Shown here: one piece after another, positions 35,249-43,736 of the stretch
Numbering within the stretch: the first letter of the stretch is position 1
Layout of the letters: every line of letters begins with the position of its first letter
DNA from: an uncultured Lachnospiraceae bacterium
GTDB lineage: Bacteria > Bacillota > Clostridia > Lachnospirales > Lachnospiraceae
Length of the DNA: 64,000 nt
Direction: 5' to 3'
Assembly: GCA_944377405.1 (NCBI GenBank)
Contig: CALWES010000006.1
Span: 1 to 64,000, forward strand
The notes under the pieces: generated by a model
The model's database searches: none
The model's input: only the letters and a program-made list of their open reading frames with translations
Told to the model about the DNA's origin: nothing
Program-made: the position numbers and the translations under genes

Positions 35249-36463
35249 TTACAGCTCGTCGCAGACCTGGAAGATGTAGAATTTCAGATAATAGGATTCA
35301 TCCGCTGCCCAGAGAATGGGATGATCCGGCGCCTGCTGCCGGAATTCCACCTGCCGCAGCCTCCGGTGCCCGGCGCCGTTGGCCGCCTCCCGGATGGTCT
35401 TCGCCATAAGCTCCGGCGTCAGGAAATGGGAGCAGGAGCAGGTGGCCAGAAAACCTCCGTCCTTCACCAGCCGCAGTCCCCGCATATTGATGTCCCGATA
35501 GCCCTTTACCGCCTGCTTCACCGTCTCCCTGGACTTTGTGAAGGCCGGGGGATCCAGGATCACCACATCAAACTTTTCTCCGGCTGCCTCCAGCTTCGGC
35601 AGAAGTTCGAACACATCCTCACAGCAAAACTTCATCACGGAGGAAAGTCCGTTCAGCTCCGCGTTCTTCTTTGCCTGCTCAATGGCGGTCCCGGAGATAT
35701 CCACCGCCGTTACCTCCGCAGCCCCTGCCTGGGCTGCGTTCAGGGCGAAGGTGCCGGTGTGGGTAAAGCAGTCCAGTACCCGCTTCCCCGGGCAGAGCCT
35801 GCGGATCGCCTGGCGGTTGTATTTCTGGTCCAGGAAGAATCCCGTCTTCTGACCGTCCGCCACGTCCACCAGGTACCGGACTCCGTTCTCCTGGATCTCC
35901 ACATTGGTATCGAAGGCTTCTCCAATGAAGCCCTTCCTGGGCTCCATGCCCTCCTTAAGCCGCACCCTTGCGTCGCTTCGCTCATAAATGCCCCGGATCC
36001 GGATCCCATCCTCCAGAAGCACTTTCCGGAGGATCTCCAGGATCTCCTCCTTCATCCGGTCGATGCCAAGGGCCAGGGACTCCACCACCAGCACATCCGC
36101 AAACTTGTCCACCACAAGACCCGGCAGCCAGTCCGCCTCTCCGAAGATGATCCGGCAGGCTTCCGTGTCCACCACATTTTTCCTGTATTCCCAGGCCTTC
36201 CGGACCCGTTTTTCCAGGAGGGCCTCATCCGGTCTGTCTTCCCGCCAGCGGGCAAGAAGGCGCACCCGGATCTTGGAATTCAGGTTGATGAAGCCGTAGC
36301 CCATGAAGTAGTCGTCAAAATCGTGGATCTCCAGGATATCTCCGTTTTCAAATGTTCCCTCGATCCGTTGGATCTCATTGTCATAGACCCACATGCCTCC
36401 GGCCTTCAGGGTCCTGCCCTTTCCCTTGGTCAGATATACCTTTGCATCCGTTACCTTTATCAT
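35249..36463 (-). CDS. rlmI: RlmI-type class I rRNA (cytosine-5-) methyltransferase
   Basis: 404 residues: an N-terminal PUA-like domain (GRTLKAGGMWVYDNEIQRIEG region, 12-75), a linker domain (DWLPGLVVDKFADVLVV), the motif DGQKTGFFLDQKYNR typical of RlmI/YwbD, and a Rossmann methylase with VLDCFTHTGTFALNA and VILDPPAFTKS. RlmI methylates C1962 of 23S rRNA in E. coli. AAAGGG precedes the ATG at 36463 by five bases; the longer frame to 36496 overlaps the DJ-1 gene and is unlikely. First of a run with GNAT and MATE genes. Confidence 0.9.
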   Translation of the reverse strand: MIKVTDAKVYLTKGKGRTLKAGGMWVYDNEIQRIEGTFENGDILEIHDFDDYFMGYGFINLNSKIRVRLLARWREDRPDEALLEKRVRKAWEYRKNVVDTEACRIIFGEADWLPGLVVDKFADVLVVESLALGIDRMKEEILEILRKVLLEDGIRIRGIYERSDARVRLKEGMEPRKGFIGEAFDTNVEIQENGVRYLVDVADGQKTGFFLDQKYNRQAIRRLCPGKRVLDCFTHTGTFALNAAQAGAAEVTAVDISGTAIEQAKKNAELNGLSSVMKFCCEDVFELLPKLEAAGEKFDVVILDPPAFTKSRETVKQAVKGYRDINMRGLRLVKDGGFLATCSCSHFLTPELMAKTIREAANGAGHRRLRQVEFRQQAPDHPILWAADESYYLKFYIFQVCDEL

Positions 36464-36482
36464 ACTTTCCCTTTCCGGACCA

Positions 36483-37037
36483 TCAGAACTGGTCATACTG
36501 GATCTGAGCCTTAAGCTCTGCCGCCTTTTCCCTGGAGATCAGAAGTCCCGTAAGCTCCAGACCCAGATCCAGGGCATAGCCCAGTCCTCTTGCAGTGGTG
36601 ATGTTGCCGTCGGTCACCACACCTGTTCTGGTATATTCCGCACCGGAGAGCTTGTCCTCAAAGCCCGGGAAGCAGGTGGCCTTCTTTCCCTCAAGAAGCC
36701 CCAGCATTCCGAAGATGGAGGGTGCCGCGCAGATGGCCGCCAGACGCTTGCCCGCTGCGTTCTGAGCCTTTACGGCCTCCATAAGCTTTCCGCACTCTGA
36801 AAGATGAATGGTGCCGGGCATTCCTCCCGGAAGGAACAGCACGTCGGCGTCGGAAAGGTCAGCCTCCCCGATGGTCTCGTCACAGGTGATACGGACGCCG
36901 TGGGACCCGCTGATCTCCTTTCCTTCCTTAATAGAAACAAGTTTTGTATCGATGCCTGCCCGTCTGAGGACATCCACCGCTGCCAGGCATTCCACCTCTT
37001 CTGAGCCGTCTGCCAAAAATGCATATACCTTTGCCAT
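36483..37037 (-). CDS. DJ-1/YajL-family protein
   Basis: 184 residues. AFLADGSEEVECLAAVD carries the conserved Glu, and LAAICAAPSIFGMLGLL the nucleophilic-elbow Cys of the DJ-1/ThiJ fold. LFLPGGMPGTIHL is the third marker. Members act as chaperones, glyoxalases or in repair of glycated molecules; which applies is debated. AGGGAGAA lies before the ATG at 37037. Same strand as its neighbours, 31 bases from the oxidoreductase upstream. Confidence 0.92.
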   Translation of the reverse strand: MAKVYAFLADGSEEVECLAAVDVLRRAGIDTKLVSIKEGKEISGSHGVRITCDETIGEADLSDADVLFLPGGMPGTIHLSECGKLMEAVKAQNAAGKRLAAICAAPSIFGMLGLLEGKKATCFPGFEDKLSGAEYTRTGVVTDGNITTARGLGYALDLGLELTGLLISREKAAELKAQIQYDQF

Positions 37038-37068
37038 GATCGTTCTCCCTTCTGCTTCTTTTATTTCA

Positions 37069-38055
37069 TTATTCCATAGGATACCTGAGTCCCCAGTCCT
37101 GCCGCAGCCGGTCCATCTGCCGGAGCATCCGCAGGGTATCCCTGTGGGGCATCTCCGGGCACTCTGTTTTTCCTTCCCGGATAGCCCGGATACAGGACTC
37201 CACCTCATATTCGTAGCCCGTGATCTGCTTTGGCACCGGTATTTTCTCCAGAAACTCGGATCCCTCTCCATACAGGGTCAGGGACTGGGGATTATTGATG
37301 TTTTCCACCACCAGATATCCCCTTTCCCCATAGATGATCCCCTGCCGGTCACTGATCCCGTCGGTTCCCGCCTGGAGCACCGCCATACGTCCGTCCCGGT
37401 AATGGATGGTGATGCTTTCCTTCTTGTCCACTCCCGTAGGAAAGAACATGACGCTGCTGTCCATCTTCAGAATGTCATCCCCGAAGACCATGTCCGCAAA
37501 ATTCAGCGGATAGATCCCCACGTCCAGAAGGGCGCCGCCGCAGAGGGCCGGGTCCGTGATCCGCTGGTTCTGCTGGATCAGATAGGACAGGTTCGCCGTA
37601 AGGCACACGGGCTTTCCGATCCTTCCTTCTTCAAGCTTTTGGCAGATCAGTTCCCGGGAGGGCATATATCTGGTCCAGATGGCCTCCGTCAGCAGAAGGC
37701 CCTTTTCCTCTGCCAGGGACAGGACCTCCTCCGCCATAACTGCGTTGGCGGTAAAGGCCTTTTCGCAGAGCACGTGCTTTCCGTACTTCAGGCAGAGCTT
37801 AATATGTTCGTAATGGTGGGAATGGGGCGTGGCGATATAAATCAGGTCCACCGCTCCCTGGGAGAGCATCTCCTCATAGGAACCGTAGCTTTCCTGAAAT
37901 CCATAGGTCCCTGCGAAGGCCCGGGCCCGCTCCGGATCCCTGGCGGCCACAGCGGAAAGACAGATCTCCCGGTTTCCAGCTGCGATCATGCCCTTGACTG
38001 TTGCTGCCATTTCCCGGGCGATTCCTCCCGCGCCGATAAATCCCATTCGGATCAT
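37069..38055 (-). CDS. Gfo/Idh/MocA-family NAD(P)-dependent oxidoreductase
   Basis: 328 residues. The N-terminal Rossmann motif MGFIGAGGIAREMAATVKG binds NAD(P), and LCEKAFTANAVMAEE contains the EKP-like catalytic Lys segment (here EKAF). The C-terminal alpha/beta domain (GGALLDVGIYPLNFADMVFG) has the conserved D-x-G-x-Y. The family oxidises sugars, inositols or dihydrodiols. It starts 3 bases after the stop of the garR-like gene, whose last codons give its ribosome site. Substrate unknown. Confidence 0.9.
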   Translation of the reverse strand: MIRMGFIGAGGIAREMAATVKGMIAAGNREICLSAVAARDPERARAFAGTYGFQESYGSYEEMLSQGAVDLIYIATPHSHHYEHIKLCLKYGKHVLCEKAFTANAVMAEEVLSLAEEKGLLLTEAIWTRYMPSRELICQKLEEGRIGKPVCLTANLSYLIQQNQRITDPALCGGALLDVGIYPLNFADMVFGDDILKMDSSVMFFPTGVDKKESITIHYRDGRMAVLQAGTDGISDRQGIIYGERGYLVVENINNPQSLTLYGEGSEFLEKIPVPKQITGYEYEVESCIRAIREGKTECPEMPHRDTLRMLRQMDRLRQDWGLRYPME

Positions 38056-38058
38056 AGT

Positions 38059-38970
38059 TTATACCTCCCCGTAATGCTTCAGCAGGGACTGGGTGCCTTC
38101 CTGGCCCTTTCCCTCTGCCTCCAGGCCGCTGCAGATATCCCGGACGTGCTCCAGGATCTCCAGCCTGAGGCCATTTTCCTTTGCCGCCTCGTCTGCCAGG
38201 TTCATGTCCTTTACGAAGTGTTTCATCATAAAGCCGGGAGCAAAATCCCCCTCCATGCCCTTTTTTGCCACATTGGAGAGCTGGAAGCTTCCTGCAGCGC
38301 CGGTGGCGATGGTCTCCAGCATCTTTTCCGTATCAAGACCTGCCGCCTTCGCGTAGGCAATGGCCTCGCAGGCGCCGGAAAGAGCTCCCGCAATGGCGAT
38401 CTGGTTGCACATCTTGGTATGCTGGCCGTTTCCCGCCTTTCCAGTATAGGCGATGGTCTTCCCCATGGCCTCAAAGAGGGGGCGGACCGCATAAAAATCC
38501 TTTTCCTCTCCGCCGCAGAGGATCGTAAGGGTTCCGGCCTTTGCCCCTGTGTCCCCGCCGGTCACGGGCGCATCCAGGGCATGAAGTCCTCTTTCCGCGG
38601 CTGCTTCATGGATCCGTACCGCAAGCTCCGGGGAGGAGGTGGTCATATCGATGAGATATGCCCCCTTCCGGGCATGTTCCAGGATCCCCTTTTCTCCGAA
38701 ATAAACTTCCTCCACGTCCTTCGGGTAGCCCACGATGGTGATCACCGCGTCCTTTCCCTCAGCGCAGGCTGCGGGGCTGTCGCACCATGCGGCGCCCCTG
38801 CGCAGAAGCTCCTCCGCCTTTTCCTTTGTCCTGTTATAGACCGACACCTCAAAGCCGGCCTCCATCAGATGGGCTGCCATGGCGGCTCCCATGATACCGG
38901 TGCCGATAAAGCCGATCTTCCGAAGCTCCGGCAGTTCATTCATTTCCTGGATCAAATTCGTATTCAGCAT
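38059..38970 (-). CDS. 3-hydroxyisobutyrate dehydrogenase-family reductase (GarR/GlxR-like)
   Basis: 303 residues. GFIGTGIMGAAMAAHLMEAG is the NAD(P) fingerprint with the family's GxGxMG. DAPVTGGDTGAKAGTLTILC is the substrate loop and GNGQHTKMCNQ contains the catalytic Lys. Relatives reduce tartronate semialdehyde or oxidise 3-hydroxyisobutyrate. GGAGG stands seven bases before the ATG at 38970; an ATG at 38976 overlaps it. Two bases separate it from the hydrolase gene upstream, so these three genes form an operon. Confidence 0.9.
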   Translation of the reverse strand: MLNTNLIQEMNELPELRKIGFIGTGIMGAAMAAHLMEAGFEVSVYNRTKEKAEELLRRGAAWCDSPAACAEGKDAVITIVGYPKDVEEVYFGEKGILEHARKGAYLIDMTTSSPELAVRIHEAAAERGLHALDAPVTGGDTGAKAGTLTILCGGEEKDFYAVRPLFEAMGKTIAYTGKAGNGQHTKMCNQIAIAGALSGACEAIAYAKAAGLDTEKMLETIATGAAGSFQLSNVAKKGMEGDFAPGFMMKHFVKDMNLADEAAKENGLRLEILEHVRDICSGLEAEGKGQEGTQSLLKHYGEV

Positions 38971-38972
38971 AA

Positions 38973-39482
38973 TCATCCCTCCACATCAATCTGACACATC
39001 TTCATGGCCTTCAGCGCGTTCTCATGGCTCTCCGGCGTTACTCCTGCGCAGCAGGAGGCATCCACGCTGATCTTCTTCTCCGGGTAATAAGCCTTCAGCA
39101 GCATGGCATTGGAGATCACACAGATATCCGTACAAAGTCCCACCAGCTCGATCTCGTCATAGTCCTCACACATGGCGGGAAGCATCACGGAGCCGAAGGT
39201 GGGCTTTTCCACGCAAAGCTCGGCATAGGGAAGCAGCTCACTGCAGATCTCCCAACCCTCCGTGTTTTCTACGCAATGGACTACCGGAAGCTTTTTCCCC
39301 TCCTGGGTCTCCAGATAGTCCTCCCCGTGGGTGTCCTGGGTGAAGATGATCTCCTCCCCTGCGGCCCGGGCCTTCTCACATTTTTCCTTCACCTTTTCCA
39401 CGATGGCTTCCGCTTCTCTGGTGCCAAGGCTTCCTGTGACAAAGTCGTTCTGCATGTCGATCACGATCAGTACCTTACTCAT
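38973..39482 (-). CDS. Cysteine hydrolase of the nicotinamidase/isochorismatase family
   Basis: 169 residues. LIVIDMQNDFVTGSLG has the catalytic Asp. FTQDTHGEDYLETQEGKKLP keeps the D-x-H metal-site pattern of nicotinamidases, and VEKPTFGS and ELVGLCTDICVISNAML supply the Lys and the nucleophilic Cys. The D-H pattern makes nicotinamidase, which turns nicotinamide into nicotinate for NAD salvage, the best guess. It heads the operon with two NAD(P)-dependent reductases. Confidence 0.88.
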   Translation of the reverse strand: MSKVLIVIDMQNDFVTGSLGTREAEAIVEKVKEKCEKARAAGEEIIFTQDTHGEDYLETQEGKKLPVVHCVENTEGWEICSELLPYAELCVEKPTFGSVMLPAMCEDYDEIELVGLCTDICVISNAMLLKAYYPEKKISVDASCCAGVTPESHENALKAMKMCQIDVEG

Positions 39483-39616
39483 ATCTGTTTCCCGTCCTTT
39501 CTGCAAAAAGCGATGTGGTATTTTCCATTTACTTTATATCATATTCCCCTTTTTTTCAATAAGCTTCCCTGATTTCCGGAACCTCTTCCTTCCCGTGCAC
39601 TTATCCTCGTACAAGC

Positions 39617-39645
39617 TTGATTATTTTTTGACGATGGTGTAATAT
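39617..39645 (+). promoter_or_regulatory. Promoter of the ferredoxin gene
   Basis: TTGATT (39617-39622) and TAATAT (39640-39645) have a 17-base spacer, 46 bases before the ATG. An alternative -10, TATAAA, overlaps it. Confidence 0.65.
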
Positions 39646-39691
39646 AAAGGCATCATTAGTGTAATGAAACTATATGAAGGAGGGAAATACG

Positions 39692-39862
39692 ATGGCATAC
39701 AAGATTACTGATGCATGTGTAATGTGCGGAAGCTGTGCAGACGCTTGCCCGGTTGGAGCAATCTCCGAGGGTGACGGAAAGTACGTTATCGACGCTGATG
39801 CTTGCGTTGACTGCGGAACCTGCGAGTCTACCTGTCCGACAGGAGCAATCGAAGCACCGTGA
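39692..39862 (+). CDS. 2[4Fe-4S] ferredoxin
   Basis: 56 residues, the size of clostridial ferredoxin. Two clusters are built by CVMCGSCADACP and CVDCGTCESTCP, each the full CxxCxxCxxxCP motif, in the two halves of a duplicated sequence. It is a soluble low-potential electron carrier for enzymes such as pyruvate:ferredoxin oxidoreductase and hydrogenase. AAGGAGGG precedes the ATG by seven bases. It is monocistronic with its own promoter and terminator. Confidence 0.97.
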   Translation: MAYKITDACVMCGSCADACPVGAISEGDGKYVIDADACVDCGTCESTCPTGAIEAP

Positions 39863-39881
39863 TTTAAGAATTAACAAAGAA

Positions 39882-39908
39882 AGCCGGTCCTTGCGGGCCG
39901 GCTTTTTT
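39882..39908 (+). terminator. Terminator of the ferredoxin gene
   Basis: AGCCGGTCC (39882-39890) and GGGCCGGCT (39895-39903) pair with one G-U pair, and six T follow. Confidence 0.93.
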
Positions 39909-39918
39909 ACTGCGCTTT

Positions 39919-40695
39919 TTACCCCAGAGCCACATCCAGTATCATCATCAGCACAAAGCCCAGGGCGAAGCCGATGGTACCGATATTGCTGTGAGGGCCT
40001 TCATTTGACTCCGGGATCAGCTCCTCCACCACCACGTAGCACATGGCCCCTGCGGCAAAGGCCAGCAGGTAGGGCAGCACCGGCAGGATCAGGCCTGACA
40101 GCAGGATGGTAAGCACCGCTCCCACAGGCTCCACGATCCCCGAAAGAAGCCCCAGGCCAAAGGCCCTGTGCTTCGAGTGTCCCTCCGACAACAGGGGCAT
40201 GGATATGATGGCCCCCTCCGGAAAGTTCTGGATGGCGATACCCAGAGCCAGGGCAAAGGCCCCTGCCATGGACATCTCCGTACTGCCGGAAAGCCAGCCG
40301 GCAAATACCACTCCCACCGCCATTCCCTCGGGAATGTTATGGAGCGTTACCGCCAGCACCAGCATGGTGTTTTTCTTCAGATTCGCACGGGGTCCTTCCT
40401 CCTGCCTGTCAATGTGCATGTGGGGGATCACATGGTCCAGCAGCAGAAGAAAGAAGATCCCCAGCAGGAATCCCACCGCTGCCGGGATAAAAGCAAGATT
40501 TCCAAGGCCCACCGCCATATCCATGGCAGGAATCAGAAGGGACCATACGGAGGCCGCTATCATCACTCCGGAAGCAAAGCCCAGGAGGGCCTTCTGCAGG
40601 CCGGGCTTCATCTCCCCCTTCATGAAATAAACGCAGGCAGCTCCAAGGCTGGTTCCCAGAAACGGTATCAGTATTCCAATGATCGTTGATTGCAT
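39919..40695 (-). CDS. ZIP-family divalent metal transporter
   Basis: 258 residues, about eight membrane helices. The metal path signatures are in place: TLHNIPEGMAVGVVFAG in one helix and IAIQNFPEGAIISMPLL in the next. ZIP proteins import Zn2+, Fe2+ or Mn2+; this one looks like the ZupT/GufA branch. A His-containing loop (HVIPHMHIDRQ) precedes. It starts 10 bases after the glycosyltransferase gene, so they may be cotranscribed. Confidence 0.92.
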   Translation of the reverse strand: MQSTIIGILIPFLGTSLGAACVYFMKGEMKPGLQKALLGFASGVMIAASVWSLLIPAMDMAVGLGNLAFIPAAVGFLLGIFFLLLLDHVIPHMHIDRQEEGPRANLKKNTMLVLAVTLHNIPEGMAVGVVFAGWLSGSTEMSMAGAFALALGIAIQNFPEGAIISMPLLSEGHSKHRAFGLGLLSGIVEPVGAVLTILLSGLILPVLPYLLAFAAGAMCYVVVEELIPESNEGPHSNIGTIGFALGFVLMMILDVALG

Positions 40696-40705
40696 CTTTT
40701 GTCCT

Positions 40706-41635
40706 CTATTCCTTCTTTCTCTTTTTTCGTGTTCCCTTCTCCTTCAGATATTTTTCCGCTACTTCTCCGTAAGTCTCCCTGTCAACGGGGCGTTTTTTAT
40801 CCCCCGCCGCCTGTATCAGGAACAGCTGGATCTTCAGACGGTTCTTCTCATAGAGATCCAGGCTCTGATAGAGGTCCTTATAATATTCAAACAAGGTCAG
40901 CTTGGTACGGATCACGTTGGCCGGCGTGGTCATGGTGTTCACCAGGCTTCCCTTGGTCTTGACGTAGAAATACAGGGGCTTTTTCAGCACGGTGATGGTC
41001 TTTGCGTACCGCAGGTATTCCAGATTAAAGAGGAAATCCTCACACCAGGCCAGCTTGTCGTCAAAGCTCAGCCTGTGGTCCTCTATCAGCCTCCTGCGGA
41101 ACAGCTTGTTCCACACCACACCGTAGTAAAAGTCCCCGGCGTTCTCCATCATGAACTCCGCAAAGCGGGTCCTGGTATAGGTCCCTCCTTCCCGGATGTC
41201 TCCGCTCTGATGGATCTGCTTTCCCCGGATCCGGTAATAGTCCGCGATCACAAGATCGCTTCCGGAGTCCTCTATGGCCCGGACATATTCCTCCGTGGCA
41301 TTCTCCGGGATCCAGTCGTCGGAATCTACGAACTGAATGTATTCTCCGTGGGCGGATTCTATTCCGAAGTTCCGGCTGTCGGACACGCCGGAATTCGGCT
41401 TGTTGATCAGAACGATCCGCTCATCCTGCTCTCCGTAGCGCTGAAGCACGGACCAGGTATCATCCGTACTGCCGTCGTTTATGAGGATCACCTCGATCTG
41501 TCTCCAGGTCTGCTCCAGGATGCTGTCCAGGCACCTGGCCACGGTCTCTCCCCGGTTATAGACCGGTACGATGATGGAGACCAGAGGCCTTTTGGTTTCC
41601 TCTTCTCTTTTTTCAGGTCTTTTTGTTTCAGTCAT
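40706..41635 (-). CDS. Family 2 glycosyltransferase
   Basis: 309 residues. The GT-A fold begins at VSIIVPVYNRGETVARCLDS, with NDGSTDDTW, and the DxD-type metal site is QFVDSDDWIPE. The C-terminal region is basic, ending in KKRKKE, without membrane helices. Such enzymes add sugars to surface polysaccharides or lipids. The ATG at 41635 overlaps the end of the phosphatase gene by 8 bases. Donor and acceptor are unknown. Confidence 0.9.
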   Translation of the reverse strand: MTETKRPEKREEETKRPLVSIIVPVYNRGETVARCLDSILEQTWRQIEVILINDGSTDDTWSVLQRYGEQDERIVLINKPNSGVSDSRNFGIESAHGEYIQFVDSDDWIPENATEEYVRAIEDSGSDLVIADYYRIRGKQIHQSGDIREGGTYTRTRFAEFMMENAGDFYYGVVWNKLFRRRLIEDHRLSFDDKLAWCEDFLFNLEYLRYAKTITVLKKPLYFYVKTKGSLVNTMTTPANVIRTKLTLFEYYKDLYQSLDLYEKNRLKIQLFLIQAAGDKKRPVDRETYGEVAEKYLKEKGTRKKRKKE

Positions 41636-42101
41636 GCTCTTCTGTCTGCTCTGTAAGCTCCGAAAGCAGGCCCTCACAGCCTGCCATGATGTCCCGATAG
41701 GTGGTCTCAAAGTCCCCGGTATACCAGGGGTCCGCCACCTCCTGGCCGGGCCTTCCTCCATGATCCAGCATCAGGCTGATCTTCCCTTCCGGATCCCCGC
41801 CTGCGATACGGTTCATGTTCCGGATATTGGCATGGTCCATTCCAATGAGGAGGTCAAAACGGTCGTAGTCCTCCCGGGTCATCTGCCGGGCCCGCTTTCC
41901 GGAGCAGTCGATCCCCAGACGGTCCAGTACCCGCCGGGTCCCGTGGTGGACCGGATTTCCGATCTCCTCTCTGCTGGTAGCAGCGGACTCGATATGGAAC
42001 CTGTCGCCATAGCCTCTGCGTTCTGCCAGGTCCCGGAATAAAAATTCCGCCATGGTGGAACGGCAGATGTTGCCGTGGCAGACGAATAGCACTCTAAACA
42101 T
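41628..42101 (-). CDS. Low-molecular-weight protein-tyrosine phosphatase
   Basis: 157 residues. The P-loop CHGNICRS (Cys nucleophile and CX5R) is at the N terminus and the general-acid Asp is in VADPWYTGDF, as in all LMW-PTPs. In Firmicutes such enzymes act on tyrosine kinases and capsule or exopolysaccharide synthesis, which fits the coupled glycosyltransferase gene. AAAGGAG precedes the ATG at 42101. The gap upstream (42102-42231) has no clear promoter. Confidence 0.93.
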   Translation of the reverse strand: MFRVLFVCHGNICRSTMAEFLFRDLAERRGYGDRFHIESAATSREEIGNPVHHGTRRVLDRLGIDCSGKRARQMTREDYDRFDLLIGMDHANIRNMNRIAGGDPEGKISLMLDHGGRPGQEVADPWYTGDFETTYRDIMAGCEGLLSELTEQTEEHD

Positions 42102-42231
42102 GTAAAAGCTCCTTTCGCAAGGCAATATAATGTCTTGTTTTCCCCGTAATTAGTGAACTTTGGCGCACTTTCACTTATTCTATCATAGGTTGCAGGATTT
42201 TTGGATTGTAAATGCAAAAGTAGTCGTAAAA

Positions 42232-43485
42232 TCAATTATCCAGACTATCTTCATTCAACAAGAAATCATACACACTCATAACCAGAATCCCATCGTCATT
42301 ATAATACGGTGCCGGCGCATCTTTGGTGATGATAATCTTCTTAAAGAAATCGCCAGTCAACATCAGCGACCGCTGCTCCTGTTCCATCTTTGCCTGGTCT
42401 GGAATCGCATAGGCTGACTGGATATAATAACGCTTAGAGCCTTTGTTGCAGACAAAATCAATTTCCAACTGCCTGCGGATTCCATGGCCTTTTTCATTGG
42501 TTTTATTTAATGTAATCACGCCCACATCCACATTAAAGCCCCGTATCTTCAGTTCATTGAAGATTATATTTTCCATAGCATGAGTTCCTTCCAATTGGCG
42601 GAAATTGAGACGGGCATTGCGCAATCCCAGATCGGTAAAATAATATTTGACCGGTGTGTCGATATACTTCTTTCCCTTAATATCATATCGGATTGCACTG
42701 TCAAGCAGGAAGGAGTCACAAAGATAATCGATATACCTTTTGATGGTTGTGTTGCTGATGGTTTTCTGCTTGACACTTTTGAAGGTGGCAGACAGTTTTG
42801 TTGGATTTGTAAGCGATCCGACAGCAGATGAAAGAATATTCAAGAGCTCCTCCAATTCAGCCCGATTGCGTACATGATGTCTTCCTATGATATCTGAAAT
42901 ATAGGTCTCCTCGAACAGTAACTTCAGAAAACTGATCTTTTCTTCTGGACTTGAAATATTCATGACAGGCGGCAGTCCACCGTAAAGTATATACTCATTC
43001 CATCCATCCTGTTTCGTCCCAGGATAAACAGACATGAATTCAGCAAAGCTGAGAGGATGCATATGAACTTCATCTCCTCGTCCCCGAAATTCGGTAATCA
43101 CATCTCTCGATAAAAAACGGGCATTACTTCCTGTCACATACACATCGACATTTTTCATACGAATCAGGCTATTTAACACGGATTCAAACTCTCCCAAAAG
43201 CTGTACCTCGTCCAACAGCACATAGTACATTCCCTCATTTTTAATCTGTTCTTTCAGACAGGGATACAGAACCTCCGGATCACGAAAACGCCTGTTCTCA
43301 AAGGAGTCAAACGCAATTTCTATAATGTGCTGTGCATCCACTCCTTCTGCCAGCAAATGATCTTTGAATAGATTAAACAACAAATAGGACTTTCCGCAGC
43401 GACGGATACCGGTTATCACTTTGATAAGTCCATTATGCTTTTTATTTATTAGCTTATTCAAATAGATGTCTCTTTTAATTTCCAT
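42232..43485 (-). CDS. AAA_14/DUF4143 ATPase
   Basis: 417 residues. Walker A is ITGIRRCGKSYLLFNLF and Walker B YVLLDEVQLL, followed by YVTGSNARFLS as sensor 1. The C-terminal DUF4143 half (PVKYYFTDLGLRNARLNF, RQLEIDFVCNKGSKRYYIQ) has a PD-(D/E)XK-like strand pattern, E-I-D-F-V and Y-Y-I-Q. These proteins are common and often multicopy in Clostridia and Bacteroidetes; a role in defence or mobile DNA is suspected but not established. AT-rich compared with its neighbours. Its promoter is flanked by two similar palindromes. Confidence 0.88.
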   Translation of the reverse strand: MEIKRDIYLNKLINKKHNGLIKVITGIRRCGKSYLLFNLFKDHLLAEGVDAQHIIEIAFDSFENRRFRDPEVLYPCLKEQIKNEGMYYVLLDEVQLLGEFESVLNSLIRMKNVDVYVTGSNARFLSRDVITEFRGRGDEVHMHPLSFAEFMSVYPGTKQDGWNEYILYGGLPPVMNISSPEEKISFLKLLFEETYISDIIGRHHVRNRAELEELLNILSSAVGSLTNPTKLSATFKSVKQKTISNTTIKRYIDYLCDSFLLDSAIRYDIKGKKYIDTPVKYYFTDLGLRNARLNFRQLEGTHAMENIIFNELKIRGFNVDVGVITLNKTNEKGHGIRRQLEIDFVCNKGSKRYYIQSAYAIPDQAKMEQEQRSLMLTGDFFKKIIITKDAPAPYYNDDGILVMSVYDFLLNEDSLDN

Positions 43486-43510
43486 ATTATAATCCCACTT
43501 TCTGCCGAAA

Positions 43511-43606
43511 ATTTTTGCGAACTATCGCAAAAATCGTTCATTGGCATTATACTCTGTTCAAATTAATTTTACAACTTCTAATGAAAATTTTTGCGAGTTA
43601 TCGCAA
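43511..43606 (-). promoter_or_regulatory. Promoter flanked by twin TTGCGA-N4-TCGCAA operators
   Basis: TTGTAA (43574-43569) and TATAAT (43551-43546) are 17 bases apart. Downstream lies ATTTTTGCGA-acta-TCGCAAAAAT (43511-43534, perfect 10-base arms); upstream lies TTGCGA-gtta-TCGCAA (43591-43606). The centres are about 76 bases apart on either side of the promoter, suited to a repressor that binds both. Confidence 0.75.
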
Positions 43607-43675
43607 CTATGTTCACCAAAATATTCCTGCAAAGTTCAATCCTGCAATTAGTACCGTTTCTTCAATCTTTTCATG

Positions 43676-43705
43676 AAAAAAGCACCCTGCATCATGCAAA
43701 GTGCT
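43676..43705 (-). terminator. Terminator of the AlkD-like gene
   Basis: AGCAC and GTGCT with an inner GCAT/ATGC stem (43681-43705) end in six T on the minus strand. Confidence 0.85.
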
Positions 43706-43736
43706 CTATCATTCCGCTGAAAATATCTATCTCATC

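Noticed and set aside
34793..38994. Long plus-strand open frames (573 and 728 codons) opposite rlmI, DJ-1 and the oxidoreductases
   Set aside because: They cross several well-supported minus-strand genes and have no domain motifs or ribosome sites.
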